A DNA stretch of 64,000 nt from Diphasiastrum complanatum (GCA_029204225.1 CM055095.1:46450510-46514509); one strand, 5' to 3'; numbered from the stretch's first letter, positions 10,608 through 23,800 are shown. Notes: a model not told the origin generated them from the sequence alone. Numbers and translations: made by a program.

Positions 10608-11493
10608 TTTTCTTCTGTACTTTTGTCAAAGAGTCATTCGGTTGTCCTAGCATTAGGTACTCAACAATATCTGCCGTCCGCTCAGGTACTGCTTCAACAT
10701 AGAACCATGCAACATCTGGCAGTTCATCATCAACTTCAGTATTAACTGGTGCCGATTCAATTCGCGAAACGTGATCGGCTAGATAATGTTGCTTTCCCTT
10801 CCGAACCACAATCCAAAAGTCAAATTTAGTCAATAATAATAACCATCTTGCAATACGTCCAGTATTGCATGTCTTGTTTACCAAGAAAAGAAACGGTTGA
10901 TGATCCGTATAAAATGCAAAGTGCATTTTCATGAGATAGTGACGAAATCTCCAAACAGAAAAAATCATGGCTAGTGCTTCACGTTCTGTTGTTGAATAAT
11001 TCTTTTCTGAATCTGTAAGCTGTCTGCTTGCAAATCGTATAGGATAATCCTTCTTATAGTCACCTGGCTGCGTCAAAACTGATCCAATGGCGTATTTTGA
11101 GGCATCCATATGAACATGAAACTCTATCGTCCAATGTGGAGAATGCAGTACTGGTGCTGAAGTTAATGCTTTTTTTTTTAACTTTTCAAAGGCTTCTAAC
11201 GCCTCTACTGTCCAAATAGGAACAATAGTTAGTTTGTATATAGGTCGTGCTAAATTCGCAAAGAAGATAATAAAAATTTGATAGTAGTTTGCATGACCCA
11301 TAAACACATAAACTCCTCAAATTGTTGCCGGCGGTGGCAATTCCACAATAACTTTGATCTTAGAATAATCTGTGGCAATACCATGTCTTGATATCACATG
11401 TCCAAGCACAACTCCGTGCGAAACCCATATCTGGCATTTTTTCAGATTTAGAGAAATCTGATATTTGCGGCATCTTTCAAATACTTTCTCCAA
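10597..11493 (-). pseudogene. Gypsy A reverse transcriptase thumb and RNase H
   Basis: The frame is the same as the Gag-RT segment upstream but contains stops near 11,494 and 11,310. It covers the RT connection region, then RNase H with the motif DASKYAIGSVLTQ, a TEREALA segment and TDHQPF. RNase H removes the RNA template during cDNA synthesis. A frame change near 10,600 separates it from the integrase. Confidence 0.87.
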
Positions 11494-12456
11494 TCAATCT
11501 AGGTGGTCTATATCTATACTATGAACTCCCAAGTCGTCCAAGTAAATTTCAAGGAATTTCTGCAGATAATCTTTAAAAGCATATTGCATTACTCTTTGGA
11601 ATGAACTTGGTGCATTATAGAGTCCAAACTGCATTACTTTGTAAGCATAGGTGCCCCATTTTACTGCAAAAGCAGTTTTGTGGCGATCGGCATGTGCAAT
11701 CTTAACCTGGTTGTAACCACTAAATCCATCCAGGAAACTATAAGCTTCCGCTCCAGCAAGGTGATCCAAAATGCTTTCAGTAAAAGGCAACGGAAAGTGA
11801 TCCTTCTGTGTCACTTTATTCGATGCTTTGAGATTCACACAAGTCCTCAATTTTCTATTTTTCTTAGGAACAATGACAATCGGTGAAATCCATTCAGTGT
11901 GCTCGATCTCATAAATGAAATCGGCATCAAGCAGTCTTTGAAGTTCTTTCTTTATCAGATCTGTCACATTAGAATTACAGCGATAGAACTTTGTAACCTT
12001 TGGAACTACATCAGATACTAAAGGTATGGTATGTTCAATCACTGATGTCGGAATACCTTTCAAATCTTGATAAGTTCTTTCGATGTAATCTCGAACCATT
12101 TCCCGCTTTCCCATTTTAACTTTACTTAAAAGTAGGAAAGGGTCTTCCATAAACTTCCGCGGTTTGGACCGTGTGATAAGGGCTCGTTTAACAACCTCCC
12201 AATCTGTACGCTCTGTTTCATCTTGGTTATAGTACCGATCTTGTGCTGCGCCTGTTAAGGCCATAGTAAACAGCTTAAGTTTATCTTGAGGATAAATCTC
12301 ACCATAGACCTCACAGGATTCAGCATAGATATGAAGAAATCTAACTGGATCTGTTAATCCATTATACTTGGGTAGATCCAATCGGGGTGCTCTTCTAACA
12401 ATAATTTGATTGACCTCCTGTGGAGCACCTCCAGGTACAGCTCCAGGGGTAGCCAT
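11494..12456 (-). pseudogene. Gypsy A Gag fused in frame to reverse transcriptase (protease lost)
   Basis: The frame starts as Gag with an alanine/glycine/proline-rich N-terminus and a conserved capsid-like stretch (LPKYNGLTDP). It passes at about 12,095 directly into the linker just upstream of the reverse transcriptase. The polymerase shows the active-site YLDD near 11,535 and the upstream SFLDGFSGYNQVK motif. The C-terminal Gag region, zinc knuckle and protease, which Gypsy B retains at 2,086-3,540, are absent. The fusion is open across the junction, so the loss was an in-frame internal deletion. Confidence 0.88.
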
Positions 12457-13695
12457 CTTTACAAATTTAGATCAGGCGGACAATGAGATTGGATCTAGAT
12501 TTTTCCAAAAAACTATCTCAGATCAAATCTGCTAGATCTATTTCCTTTTTCAAGAATCTGACTCTATATGATAAAAAAAATTTCAAAATTTGATCAATCG
12601 ATACTCTTTCCAAAATTCGATCAATCGATACTTCTCAAAGATGATAAATCTCTCAGAATCCAATTCAGAATATATCAGATTTGATCCAAATTTTGACAGA
12701 GACTTGATCTGGAAAATCAGAAACTAAAAATAGGACTAGCGAAGGTTCACTGGACGAAGGTTGGCTCGGCGAAGGTTAAACAATGCTATTTTAAGAAAAA
12801 ACTCTCTGAACAATTTTTTTGACAATTTCTTGAGAAATAACGTTCGCCGACATCTCTGGTGAAAGATCTGACACAGATAAAACTATGAAAAACCGGACGA
12901 AGGTTTCTAACACAAGGAACTACAGTTTCTGTTGTCTGACGAGAATAAAATGCAAGATTTTCTATGATTTGATCAAGAAGAATCTTTGTCGAACTCAAAA
13001 GTAGTATTTTTCTATAAATAGAATGTTTTGGAAACTCGTGAAACTTATGGTGAAGGATCAAGAGTAATACTGATAATTTTACAAAAAAATGTTTTTTTTT
13101 TGGCAAAAATATGGCAATATGATAACTGATCCTCTGAAACCCTTTCTATTTTTGGTATTATTCTTCGTCGACCTGACAGAAGATAGATCTGAATCACTTC
13201 TAAGCATAGTGAATCGAACGAAGGTTTATTTTCTATAGTTTTAGGGTTTTGGTGATTTTTTTGGTGGCTTTTGATGGTTTTTCTGATGTTTCTGAAAATC
13301 TATTGGGAATAATTCTTCGCCCTTCAAACTGAAGGTTCTGTGAACTAAACCGAAGGTGTCTGCAATTCGGCAAAGGTTTCCTGAAAGAGGATAAAAAGTT
13401 CTAAGCTCTAATGACACTTTTTGTCTCTTTTTGACCAAATCTGACAGATTTGACCGATTTTTGTTATTTTCTTTGATATCTCAGATCCAAATGGATCTTA
13501 AGATTGGTGATCTGAATAGGTTTTTCTGTTTAACAATCGGATTAGATTTCAAACAAGCAAATCCACTCAAATCAAGCAGAATCAATCCCAAACTAACCCT
13601 AAAGTGCAGATCTAACACTATTCATGCCACGACAAGATGCCTAATGCAAGCTAACCATCAACCAAACATGCTGCAAACTGAAAAATTGGCGTAGC
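12457..13695 (-). other. Gypsy A untranslated leader
   Basis: 1.2 kb between primer site and gag without a supported ORF. It is AT-rich and carries repeated CGAAGGTT-type motifs (for example 12,738-12,778 and 12,897-12,906). It aligns with the Gypsy B leader at 14,977-16,170. Confidence 0.75.
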
Positions 13696-13713
13696 TCCCC
13701 AGCAACGGCACCA
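13696..13713 (-). other. Gypsy A primer-binding site (tRNA-Asp type)
   Basis: The minus strand reads TGGTGCCGTTGCTGGGGA, two changes from the site in Gypsy B (16,171-16,188). It sits four bases inside the 5' LTR. Confidence 0.85.
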
Positions 13714-13717
13714 AAAT

Positions 13718-14479
13718 TGTAGTGGTTTTCTTTCCTTGCCTATCCTCAACCCAAGATCTAATCAATCTAGCATCAAGGAGATGAAGTTAGTTGTCATGCG
13801 TAGGTTCGTTCCCATGAGAGAGATAGTATAGTTCAGATTTCAACATGAATGGAGGATCTAACACTAACATCCATTAACACTAAGCATTAACACTACATCC
13901 ATTAACCCTACTTCCATTAACTAAATCCACAACAATGATAGGAACTTACTCTTTTTTTTTCTCCCTCTCTCTCTCTCACAATAAACATAAAAAATAGCAA
14001 TCCCAATAATAATTAAATCCAACAATTAGCAAAATCCAAAGAAAGCATGAGAGATGGAGGAAAAGAGAGGAAGAGCAAGGACATTCATCAATCCATTTCT
14101 AAAGAGAACCAATCGACTTTATTGAAATGAGAAAATGAACATCAGGAGCAACTCGAGTTGGTCCCTTTTTATAGTAGAGAGGAGAACCCTGGCCTCTAAA
14201 TCCTATTGGTCCAGTCTTGCCTCTCTTTTAATTCAAATTTAAAAAAGTGTGGGAACCATCAAAATTGGAGGGAAACCCAACTTTATTCACTAACTTGACA
14301 TTTAGGCCCTGCGACATTAAAAGTCCCGCAAAAAGGCCTAAAGTCCTTTTATTAACTTTTAACTGATCAATCAAATAACTATGTGATCATTGGAGTGGAC
14401 TTACACACGCAGGGTGCCAAATCCCTCTCACTTATTAACTAGGGTTAGGGTTGCCTTGGGATCTGCAAACCCTCCAACA
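13718..14479 (-). repeat. Gypsy A 5' LTR
   Basis: This is the 762-bp partner of 3,541-4,302, with the primer-binding site directly inside it and CTCAT following at 14,480-14,484. The terminal dinucleotides are TG and CA. Confidence 0.93.
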
Positions 14480-14976
14480 CTCATTATGGCGTTTCAACTC
14501 ACGTCTGATCCGTTTAGGTAGACCTGACAAAAACCACATAATCATGGCATTTTTGTTAATCAGCTCATGTTCGCATTCAAATCTAAGACGTTTCACCCAT
14601 TCAATGTAATCTCGAACCATTAACCGCTTTCCCATTTTATTTTTACTTAAAAGTAGGAAAGGGTCTTCCATAAACTTTTGTGGTTTGAACCGTGTGATAA
14701 GGGCTCGCTTAACAACCTCCCAATCTGTATGCTCAGTTTCATCTTGATTATAATATCAATCTTGTGTTGCGCCTAATAAGGCCATAGGAAACAGCTTAAG
14801 TTTATCTCGAGTATAATCTCACCATAGACTTCACAGGATTCAGCATAGATCTGAAGAAATCTGAATGCATCTGTTAATCCATTATATTTGGGTAGATCCA
14901 ATCGGGGTGCTCTTCTAACAATAATTGGATTGACTTCCTGTGGAGCACCTCCAGGAGCAGCTCTAGGGGCAGCCAT
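14480..14976 (-). pseudogene. Gypsy B Gag N-terminal part
   Basis: The start at 14,976 gives an N-terminus almost the same as that of Gypsy A Gag (12,456). A frameshift near 14,815 is followed by resumption of the homologous reading to the insertion point of Gypsy A. This copy keeps the Gag segment that Gypsy A has deleted (WVKRLRFECEHELINKN and onward). It is broken by the shift and by the insertion. Confidence 0.82.
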
Positions 14977-16170
14977 CTTTACAAATTTAGATCAAATAGA
15001 TAATGAGATTGGATCTAGATTTTTCAAAAAACTATCTCAGATTAATCTGCTAGATCTATTCCACTTTTCAAGAATCTGATTCTATAATTCGATCAATCGA
15101 TACTCTCAAAAATGATAAATCTCTCAGATTCCAAATCAAAATATATCAGATTTGATCCAAATTTTGATAGAGACTTGATCTGGAAAATCAGAAACTAAAA
15201 ATAGGACTGGAGAAGGTTCACTAGGCGAAGGTTGTCTCGGCGAAGGTTCAAGAATGCTATTTTGGAAAAAAAAAAAACTCTCTAAACACTTTTCTAGCAA
15301 TTTCTAGGGAAATAACCTTCGCCAACCTCTCAGGTGAAGGATCTGACACAAATACAACTATGGAAAATCGGGCGAAGGTTTCTGACACAAGAAATTATAG
15401 TTTCTGTAGTCTGGTGAGGGTAAAATTCAAGAATTTCTGTGATATGATCAAGAAGAATCTTTGCCGAACTCAAAATTAGTATTTTACTATAAATAGCATG
15501 TTTTGGAATCTTGGTGAAGGTTTTGGCGAAGTATCAAGAGTAATACTGGTATTTTTGCAAAAAAGTGACATTTTTGGCAAAACTATGGCAATATGACAAT
15601 TGATCCTCTGAAAATCTTTCTATTTTTGGTATTATTCTTCGTCGACCTGACAGTAGATAGATTTGAATCACACCTAAGCACAATGAATCGGGCGAAGGTT
15701 CTTTTTCTGTATTTTTAGAGTTTTGGCAATTTTTTGATGTTTTTTGACGGTTTTTCTGATGTTTTTGAAAATCTGTTGGGAATTAATCTTCGCCCTTCAA
15801 ACTGAAGGTTTTGTAAACAAAACCGAAGGTGTGTGCAAGTCGGTGAAGGTTTCCTGAAAGAGGATAAAAAGTTATCAGCTCTGATGACGCTTTTTGTCTC
15901 TTTTTTGGCCAAATCTGGCAGATTTGACCGATTTTTGTTATTTTTTCTGATATCTCAGATCCAAATGGATCTTAAGATTGGTGATCTGAATAGCTTTCCC
16001 TGTTTTAACAATTAGATTAGATTTCAAACAAGCCAATCCACTCAAATCAAGCAAAATCAATCCCAAACTAACCCTAAAATGCAGATCTAACACTATTCAT
16101 GCCACGACAAGATGCCTAATGCAAGCTAACTATCCAACAATCATGCTACAAACTGAAAAATTGGCATAAC
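14977..16170 (-). other. Gypsy B untranslated leader
   Basis: Non-coding, AT-rich, homologous to 12,457-13,695. It contains the same CGAAGGTT-type motifs, for example near 15,235-15,250, 15,373 and 15,693. Confidence 0.72.
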
Positions 16171-16188
16171 TCCCCGGCAACGGCGCCA
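16171..16188 (-). other. Gypsy B primer-binding site (tRNA-Asp type)
   Basis: The minus strand reads TGGCGCCGTTGCCGGGGA, the common plant Gypsy primer site matching the 3' end of tRNA-Asp. Confidence 0.88.
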
Positions 16189-16192
16189 AAAT

Positions 16193-17857
16193 TTAGTGGG
16201 TTTCCAGGAGTCGATTCCCGAGCACCGAGAGCTGGTGGCTGGGGCAGTCGAGAATCAGAAGGGGGGCCTGGGGGGCGTATAGCCCGTACGTCCCCCCTGT
16301 GTGTGATTTAGCCTAAGGCCAAGACTAGTGTGCAAAAGGTGTATTCATTTATGGAATGCTAAGATGGAATATAAGCAAAATCAACTACACACTAGTACTC
16401 TACAACAACTTGGATGCTTTATTATTTATCATTTGTCATTTCCATACTTTGAATACCTAGTTAGATATTTGCCATTATGCTACATAGTAAATTAACTACT
16501 TAAGTATTTGCCATCATGCTACACTATAATTCTATAGAATGCAGTAATACTATAACTTAGAAACATCATGCACATCGCATTGCTGACAAATATTGAATAA
16601 ATGCACAAATGCTTAGAACAAATGCACCTCGTGTTGTTTTTTAGTACCCAAGATTAGAGTTTGCTCACAAATCATAAAATTTGAGCCTTAACCTTTCAAT
16701 GGCAAAACCAAATAGTAAAGAACCTCTCGTAGTGATGTTGGCTTGTGGCAATAGTTGATAAACTCTTGTAGACTCAGCACCCTCATTGAGTGGATTTTAT
16801 ATGAAGAAGAAGATAGACCATTCTCTCACAAACTACAGTGGCCATGAACAAATGTGAACAATATTCACCTAGATGATTTACTTACTATCAAAAACCTAAG
16901 TTTTACCTCCCCATATGTAAGTTTTTTTGTAAGTAAAGCAAGGCAAACCGTACAGAAGCTTTCCAAATTTGACAACAACCAATCATGTTCTTGATTCCAA
17001 TAGGAGGGATCCTACTTCAAAGCCCAAAACTAAGCTCATCAAGAACAGATGCTAACCATTATTATGTTCCCTCACTTTAAAGAGAACCTAAGACTGTTCC
17101 AAGGGGGCCATCGTCCTTCACATAATGCAATAACACTTCACTCATTTGCAAAACATGCCTTAAATTGACAGCCAAAGTAACAGCCTTAGAAATACTTGCA
17201 ACCACCCCATGTCGTCTTCTTATTAACACCCAAGAGTAGATTTTGCTTCACAAAACGTGATTTGCAAGCGGAATACAAGTCCATCAAAGAAAATGATGCT
17301 AGAACATCATCAGCCATACTATCTATGCCTCTCTTTGAATAGAATATTAAACTTCTCCAAACCCACTTCTGGAATCTTGTAGAGTTTACAAAACAAAACT
17401 AAAGGTGCATATTAATTATTTCCTAGTAAAGGTGTCAAAAAGATCCATACATTGTAGTTGCACTCCGATAACAGAGATGCCGCCATATTCCAAAAAGCAT
17501 ATAAATGCTGAACGGTGAAAATATCTATTTCACCTGTAACTAATGAAGATATCTCAAGGAAAACCACATCTGAATGAATCTCCAAATTTATGGAGATGAA
17601 GCCTATACTCTGGTGACCTCTTCAGCCAATAACGTTACTGCCATATCTGATGCTTGTTACATTCTCGTAATGAGGAATGGTTACATGCTAAACAGTAAGC
17701 CAGTACTCCCCAATTTTAACATCCAAGCGGTTAGTTAATGCCAAGCTGTCGGTATCATTAATAATCAGCTGAAGGTGGCTTCAATCTATAAACTGATGAT
17801 AAAGACCTGTGAACTGTGCACAGTGGTAACTTGAATAAAAAAATTGGCTTGACCATG
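16193..17857. other. Flank between Gypsy B and myosin gene, including a GC-rich patch
   Basis: After 12 bases resembling the Gypsy LTR start, the sequence changes to a GC-rich patch (16,205-16,305) with runs such as GGGGGGCCTGGGGGGCG, then to ordinary AT-rich DNA. No ORF, repeat or RNA gene is supported. The part nearest 17,857 must include the 3' untranslated region of the myosin gene, but its end was not located. Confidence 0.5.
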
Positions 17858-20800
17858 TCACGAATACTTTCTCTTCCCCCACCATTTTTTCCTGGATCTT
17901 TCTGGGGTATCAACATTTGCAAGCTTATGAAGAATGACCTTTGTCTCCCGCAGTCTGACTTTAAAATCCTTCTTCCATAACTCAAACCTCTCTTTCAGTT
18001 TTCTAAGTTCTTCATCAGGACATACACTTGCCTTCGTCTGGCCAGATTTTACTTCTACTAGAAAATCAGTATCATCATCAAAGACCTGTTTCCGGTGCTC
18101 AAACTCCTTTACAAGATGTCCAACAACAGATCTACCAGCATCTAGATCCTTGGCCATATTGTCCTGAGCTGACACAGGAAAATGCATTGGTGTCAACTCA
18201 GGTGTCTTTGTTCCCACAGACGTAGAATCATCCAAGTCAGTTTCATCATCTTGTGGAAGGAGATGTTTAGAAGCTCGCTGCTTTAAACCCGTAAGCTGGG
18301 TGTTCTCGACGTGTTTGCCCTGGTAAATAACGGGTTCCTCGTTAGTCAAACTCCTGTTTGCTGCTGCCAAACTAAGTTGCAAAAACTTCATCTGCTTCTG
18401 CCACATTTCTTCCATAGAATTCATTTTGTCCTCATACTCTACCCAACTTGTTTCATACTGCTGTAGCTTTAACACCAAAACAGCATTTTCATCTTCCTTT
18501 TCTTGAAGAGCCTTTTCAGCTTCCAAAGCTCGTCTCTTCAACTCAAAAAGTTCCGAGGGGTAAATCTTGATTAAACCAGCTGGCTCTAAATCTCCCCCAG
18601 CCGCCTTAAAACAAATACCACCTTTTAGATTCTTACAACGCATGTAAGCAAATAAGCTTTTTGCACTGATGCAAAACATGCAGCTAGGAAAAAGCGGACA
18701 CAAGTTGGAACTTTCTGAACAACACATACGAAGTGCAGAAACTTCACCTTAGCTTTAACTGACTTTGGATAAGTATCAGTTTTCACATGAAATTGGAAAG
18801 AGCTTCCATTGTCAGCATCCTTGTTTGACAAGCTTGAATGGATATTCTCTCCATTCGATGACAATGCAAATCTTAATTTGGCTGATTCCAGCTGATCCGC
18901 TTTGAAGGTTTTTCTTGCCAGCCATCCACGGAAAGCTGTCAAGCAAGTTTCCATTCCGTTAAACCCAACAAATAGAAGAAAACAATAAATCCCTCTTTAA
19001 CAAAAAAAGGAATGATATCTAGCTATCTAGTGCACCTTTTGCAAAGATTTACATTAGCATGTATGGTTTGCACTATGTCATCCTTCCAGAAACTGATAGA
19101 TCAATGCACATCACCTACCCTCTTAACCCATTCCAATTTGTGCAGCAATGCTGACATTTTAACCTTGCTGTCCCTAAGGATCTGTTGATGGCCTTTTCCC
19201 CACTATACTACGATTCCTAAGAACAATGCTTTACAGAAATTCCAACAACTGCCCCAGCTATTAGTCTAAGAGAGGACCTCAAGTTTAAGATGTAAAATAA
19301 ATGCTTAATAGTAGTAAATACTAATCATCACGCAATAAAGGTTACTTGGGAAAAAATTGACCAAAGAAATGGACATGTCAATTATCAAAAGTATACAAAA
19401 TTGGGTGTTTAGAGCACCTGATTGAATAAGAACTATCATCTTGCACACATCATGATACTTCCTTCGATTTATGAAATTCCGCCAAGTCTTCTGGATGGTA
19501 ACAGCAGCTAGGAACTTCTGTCTCAGATACTTGTAGTGAGCTCTTGCCTGCATACTTCTGACATGTTTTTGAATATTTACAGTAGCTATATGCACTATTT
19601 TGAAACGTCCATAACGCAGTTTTGCAAGCATGCCCCGTACATACTTCTGAATGAGGACTGTAGCAGCAAGGCTTTTCTGCATGCATTTGTATTGCTCCCG
19701 TGCTAGCATTCCTCTAATGTATTTCTGAATAACGACAGCTGCTTTGTGTCTTTGTTTTAACTGCCAATACAAAACTCTAGCTCGCATACCTCGGACCACT
19801 GAAAATGACAAGCAGGTCTGAGGTTTAGGAAAGCCGCATCAATACATTGAAAGGTAAAAAACCATTCCATGGCGCTGAAAGTTTTGAAGCACAAGAACTA
19901 TGCCATCTGCCTTAAATCAATGAGATCTGTTAAATTATAATAGAAAAAACAAGTTCTTATCATCACAATGTTGATTGCTGTGATTAACTTACATTGCAAT
20001 CGGAAGAAAACAAAAAATATTGAGCACTCACAAGATTGCAGATAAATTGTAGACTTCCGCAATTGCCTATAATGTTTGTGATCCTTGTAGCCTCTAAAGA
20101 CTTTTTGTACTCCAATGATACCCTGTAGTGTACGTAACCTCACGTCCTCCAGCATCCCAATCTGTAATACTTCAATTATTATGTTAATGAGAGTAAATGG
20201 TCACCATAATCCTTATAGCATGATTGCTTGTTCTAGAGAACAACTCAGATAAAAATTGGTAATACCTACATTTTACCAGTACAGCAAATCCAGGAAGCTT
20301 ATTGAGCAAAACCAAAGAGTAGACCAGTACTGAAACTTTAAGTAGATTCAAAAGAAAGCTTGTCCTCTTAAAAAAAGATCAAAACAATTCTATGTGCTAA
20401 GGCTATGGTGCTTAATAACCACAAATGCCTATGTTAGGATCCAATGACGGATCAAACCCCAAATGGAAGGGATCAAGTTGACCAATTGATATGGTAAACG
20501 AACAACATTGAAGCTAGACATTTACCGTTAGCTAGGTTAGACACATTCCTAGTCACATCCCAATGACTCGCACAACTAGCAGTCATAGTCGCAAGGTTAA
20601 AGATAATTGACACAGGCCTATGAGATGAGCTAGTCATAGGTTTGGCATCACATAAGAACAATAGACCATAAGATGAAGCAAATAGCATATTGAAACAATA
20701 TTGAATGTGGTCAATAGTTGATCCCCTATAAGGAAGAGCAATGAATCTCCTACACATACCATAAGTTACTGAATGATGAAAATAGCCCTACCTATGCTAC

Positions 20801-23800
20801 CTAGCAATCATTTGTTGAGCAAGTTAGGTCAAGTCCAATCATAGCCCCTTCTTTTAGGGCCTAAAACCATATGCGTCAAAACTAGGATAAAAAAATACAT
20901 CCCAGAATAAACGAGGGGGTCATGTACCCAAATCACAATTCGAACCCTTTCAAATCCCTGATACTAGATAGATTGAGTTCAAAATGCTGATAGGACATTT
21001 TTTTTTTGGAAAACTCTTACTTGATGACATTGTGAATAGGGTTGCTGAAAATTCAGTAATGATATGTTATAAGATTTATTAAAATCAAAATGTTTCGAGT
21101 CTTCACAGGTAATTAGAATCTTCGTAGGTCACACCGTCATGGGCGATTAGTTTAAAGCCTAGAAATTCTGCGCATGTGTACAGATGCCCTAAAATCTTAA
21201 ATTCTTGATCTTGTCTCTAGATCCCTTGCCCTAGACCTCAAATCTTAAATTCCTTATCCTATACCCTATACTATAAGATGCCTGTGCCCTTCTTGAGGGC
21301 GAAGCAATAAACATCCAGTTGAGATTGATTTATCTTTATCGCAGAAAAGCATCAAAGAAGAACGTATCCAAGAAGGCACACAGCTACATTCCAGATAAGG
21401 CTTAAGGGCCATTTTATAATGACTAAGAGAATTGAAAGCAGGTCACAGGCACAAATCCAAGCAGGTAATCACAGTAATTTACAGTGCTATGAAGTTCAGA
21501 GCAAAAAAAATTGGCATCAGCTTCCAGCAGAAATGCACAATAACTTTGAAATCCTTGCGATGCACTCACACGTTTTAGTAGCCAAACAAGTCAGACGGAC
21601 AAAGAAGATTACCTGGCCAGCACGGAAAAATAATTTTGTGTAACCGACTCGGTACATCTCAGGAGGAACACTGAACTGGTTCAAAATTGCAACACATGCG
21701 GTCAAAGGATCCTCTTCGGGTACCTGGCTCTTGGGAAGTAAAAAGCCATACCTGTAATATCAGGCAAGCATGGTCAAACCTACAAGTTGATTAGTTTAGA
21801 GCCACAAAACACTTGCATGTGAAAAATATGGCAACCTGATGGCAAATTGGTGGTGCGAGTAACGGGTCGGATAGCCAGAACGTGAAATGCGCACTACTTC
21901 TAAGACGCCACAACAACGGAGCTGCTGCAGAACAAGGTCGTTATTGTAGAGATTTGCATGCTGGAATCGATTTGGCTTTATACAGCGGACAAAATGAGGC
22001 GAAGTGCCTTCCAGCTTTTGCATCAATTTATAAAGCTGGCCCTGCAAATTACAAAAATACTATGCATTTAAGGTATCTGAGTTAAATGTGATTAGCATTA
22101 CGACTCCAAACACCATCAAGATGATGAAACATGTAATTTATGTACCTTACGCTTTGCTAGCACAATAGATAATGATTGCAAACCTTGAATTTTGTGGCAA
22201 CACTTCGTTTCTGAGTTTGCATCCCATTGACCTTGCGAAAGCCATTGCTGACTCTCTCTGCCAAAGAGTTTACTAAAGAACATTCACTTGATCCCAGCAA
22301 ATGTAGAAGATCTGCATGCAACAGGTCCCTATTCTTCTCCATAATTCCTACTGTTTCATAAGCTACCTGTCCATAGACAACAAAAGAAGTACAATCAAAA
22401 GATACTGAGGAAGTCTTACACAAAAGTCAATGAACTCAATTTCCAGCTTGTAAACACATGCAATCGGCTCTCTAATAACTGACTCATGCTAAGCTTCTTA
22501 AGACGACTACAAGAAATAATGATAATAGTTACCTCCCCTGCATAATGGCGAACACGGAAAGTTGTACCACGTTCAAACTTGAAGCAAGAGTTTCCATTTA
22601 AATATTTATTTAGTTTCAATGATAACGTTTCCTCCGTAGCTCTTGGGAAGGTGCATTCCTCATCCAGTAAAGAGATAAGCCCCATTGGTCGCTGCAAAAA
22701 TTACAATGTCAGTGAACAAAGGTGGTAGGCTGGTGTCATCCTTTAACACAGCCAAGTGGCAACATAGAGGTCTAAACATCTCATAAAAGATGTTTTCGGT
22801 TTGATCAAGAAACACAATACCAAAAAACTCCCAAACTTAGGCAGCAAAAGCCTTGAGAACATCTTTACCTTTTCGATGAGATCAAGGCATTCTTGATTGT
22901 CAACAAAATCTACTCTTGTCCAATCGATCCCTTCTGCTGTATATCCCTAAAACACAAAGCAATTAATCATTCAAAAAGTAGTCACAAATGACCCAAGCAG
23001 ATAACTATCTCCAGCATATTTCTGGTAAATAAGATTAGCAGCCAGCAAGAATACTTGCAAAAAGCGTGTGAAACATCTTTCACAGCTCTAGCACTGACGA
23101 ACAAAGTCTTTAAGGAAGGGCTCTTTGGTTCATTTTAGAGGATGAAGGAACTGCACAGAAGGCAGCAATGGTGGCAAGTCTCCAGACAGACTTGTTTTGC
23201 ATAATTAGAACAATTGTCCGGATTGGCTGAATTGAGATTGTTTGACCTCCAAGTTGGTATGAAAGGAACATATGGAAGATTACTCTGGTGCAATACCAAA
23301 ACTTGAAGCCAAGTCTGCAACACTTCAAGTTCAGCAGATACAGGAAAATCGTCTCATTTTGAGGCCTCTTATCCCAAAGGAGATTTAACAAGTGAATAGA
23401 AATGCTCTGACACAGTGTAGCTTAGCTTATAGCAAAGACCCTATCAGCTTCCACCTCTAATAGAAAGACATCAGAATCTCCACTCATGATACCTAGCAAG
23501 CATATCAGGAGACATTAGAGCTTCCAAAGAAACCTGTTATACAGAATTAACGTAAAAGTAATATCCTTTACCTCTTGCTCAAGCTTGAAAAGGTGGCGAT
23601 TGAAATGTTGCTGTAATCTTTCATTGGCATAATTGATGCATAGTTGTTCAAAAGTATTTTTCTGCATAAGTTCGTCAGATAAGAAACTTTACAATGCTTG
23701 GCAATCTTGCAAGTATATCAACCTCAATTTGTCTCTTATACTAAACCCATTGGTCTCTGCAGAGGTTATTTCGTTGTCACGACAAAAGTTTTAGAGGAAA

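Larger units (their letters stand above)
3541..14479 (-). mobile_element. Gypsy A, 10.9-kb LTR retrotransposon nested inside Gypsy B
   Basis: The element is bounded by two 762-bp LTRs (3,541-4,302 and 13,718-14,479) and flanked by perfect CTCAT duplications (3,536-3,540 and 14,480-14,484). In element order it has a tRNA-Asp-type primer site (13,696-13,713), a long leader, gag fused to reverse transcriptase, RNase H, integrase, a second ORF after integrase, a purine-rich tract and the 3' LTR. The primer type and the extra 3' ORF resemble the Athila/Tat group of Gypsy elements (inference). It carries internal stops, frameshifts, LINE insertions and a solo LTR, so it is dead. Confidence 0.93.
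14480..16192 (-). mobile_element. Gypsy B, 5' part: primer site, leader and Gag N-terminus
   Basis: In element order: a primer site at 16,171-16,188, a 1.2-kb leader related to that of Gypsy A, and gag from 14,976 to 14,480, where Gypsy A is inserted. The Gag reading continues at 3,540 on the other side of Gypsy A. The expected 5' LTR to the right of the primer site is not recognisable beyond about 12 bases (16,193-16,205). Confidence 0.85.
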
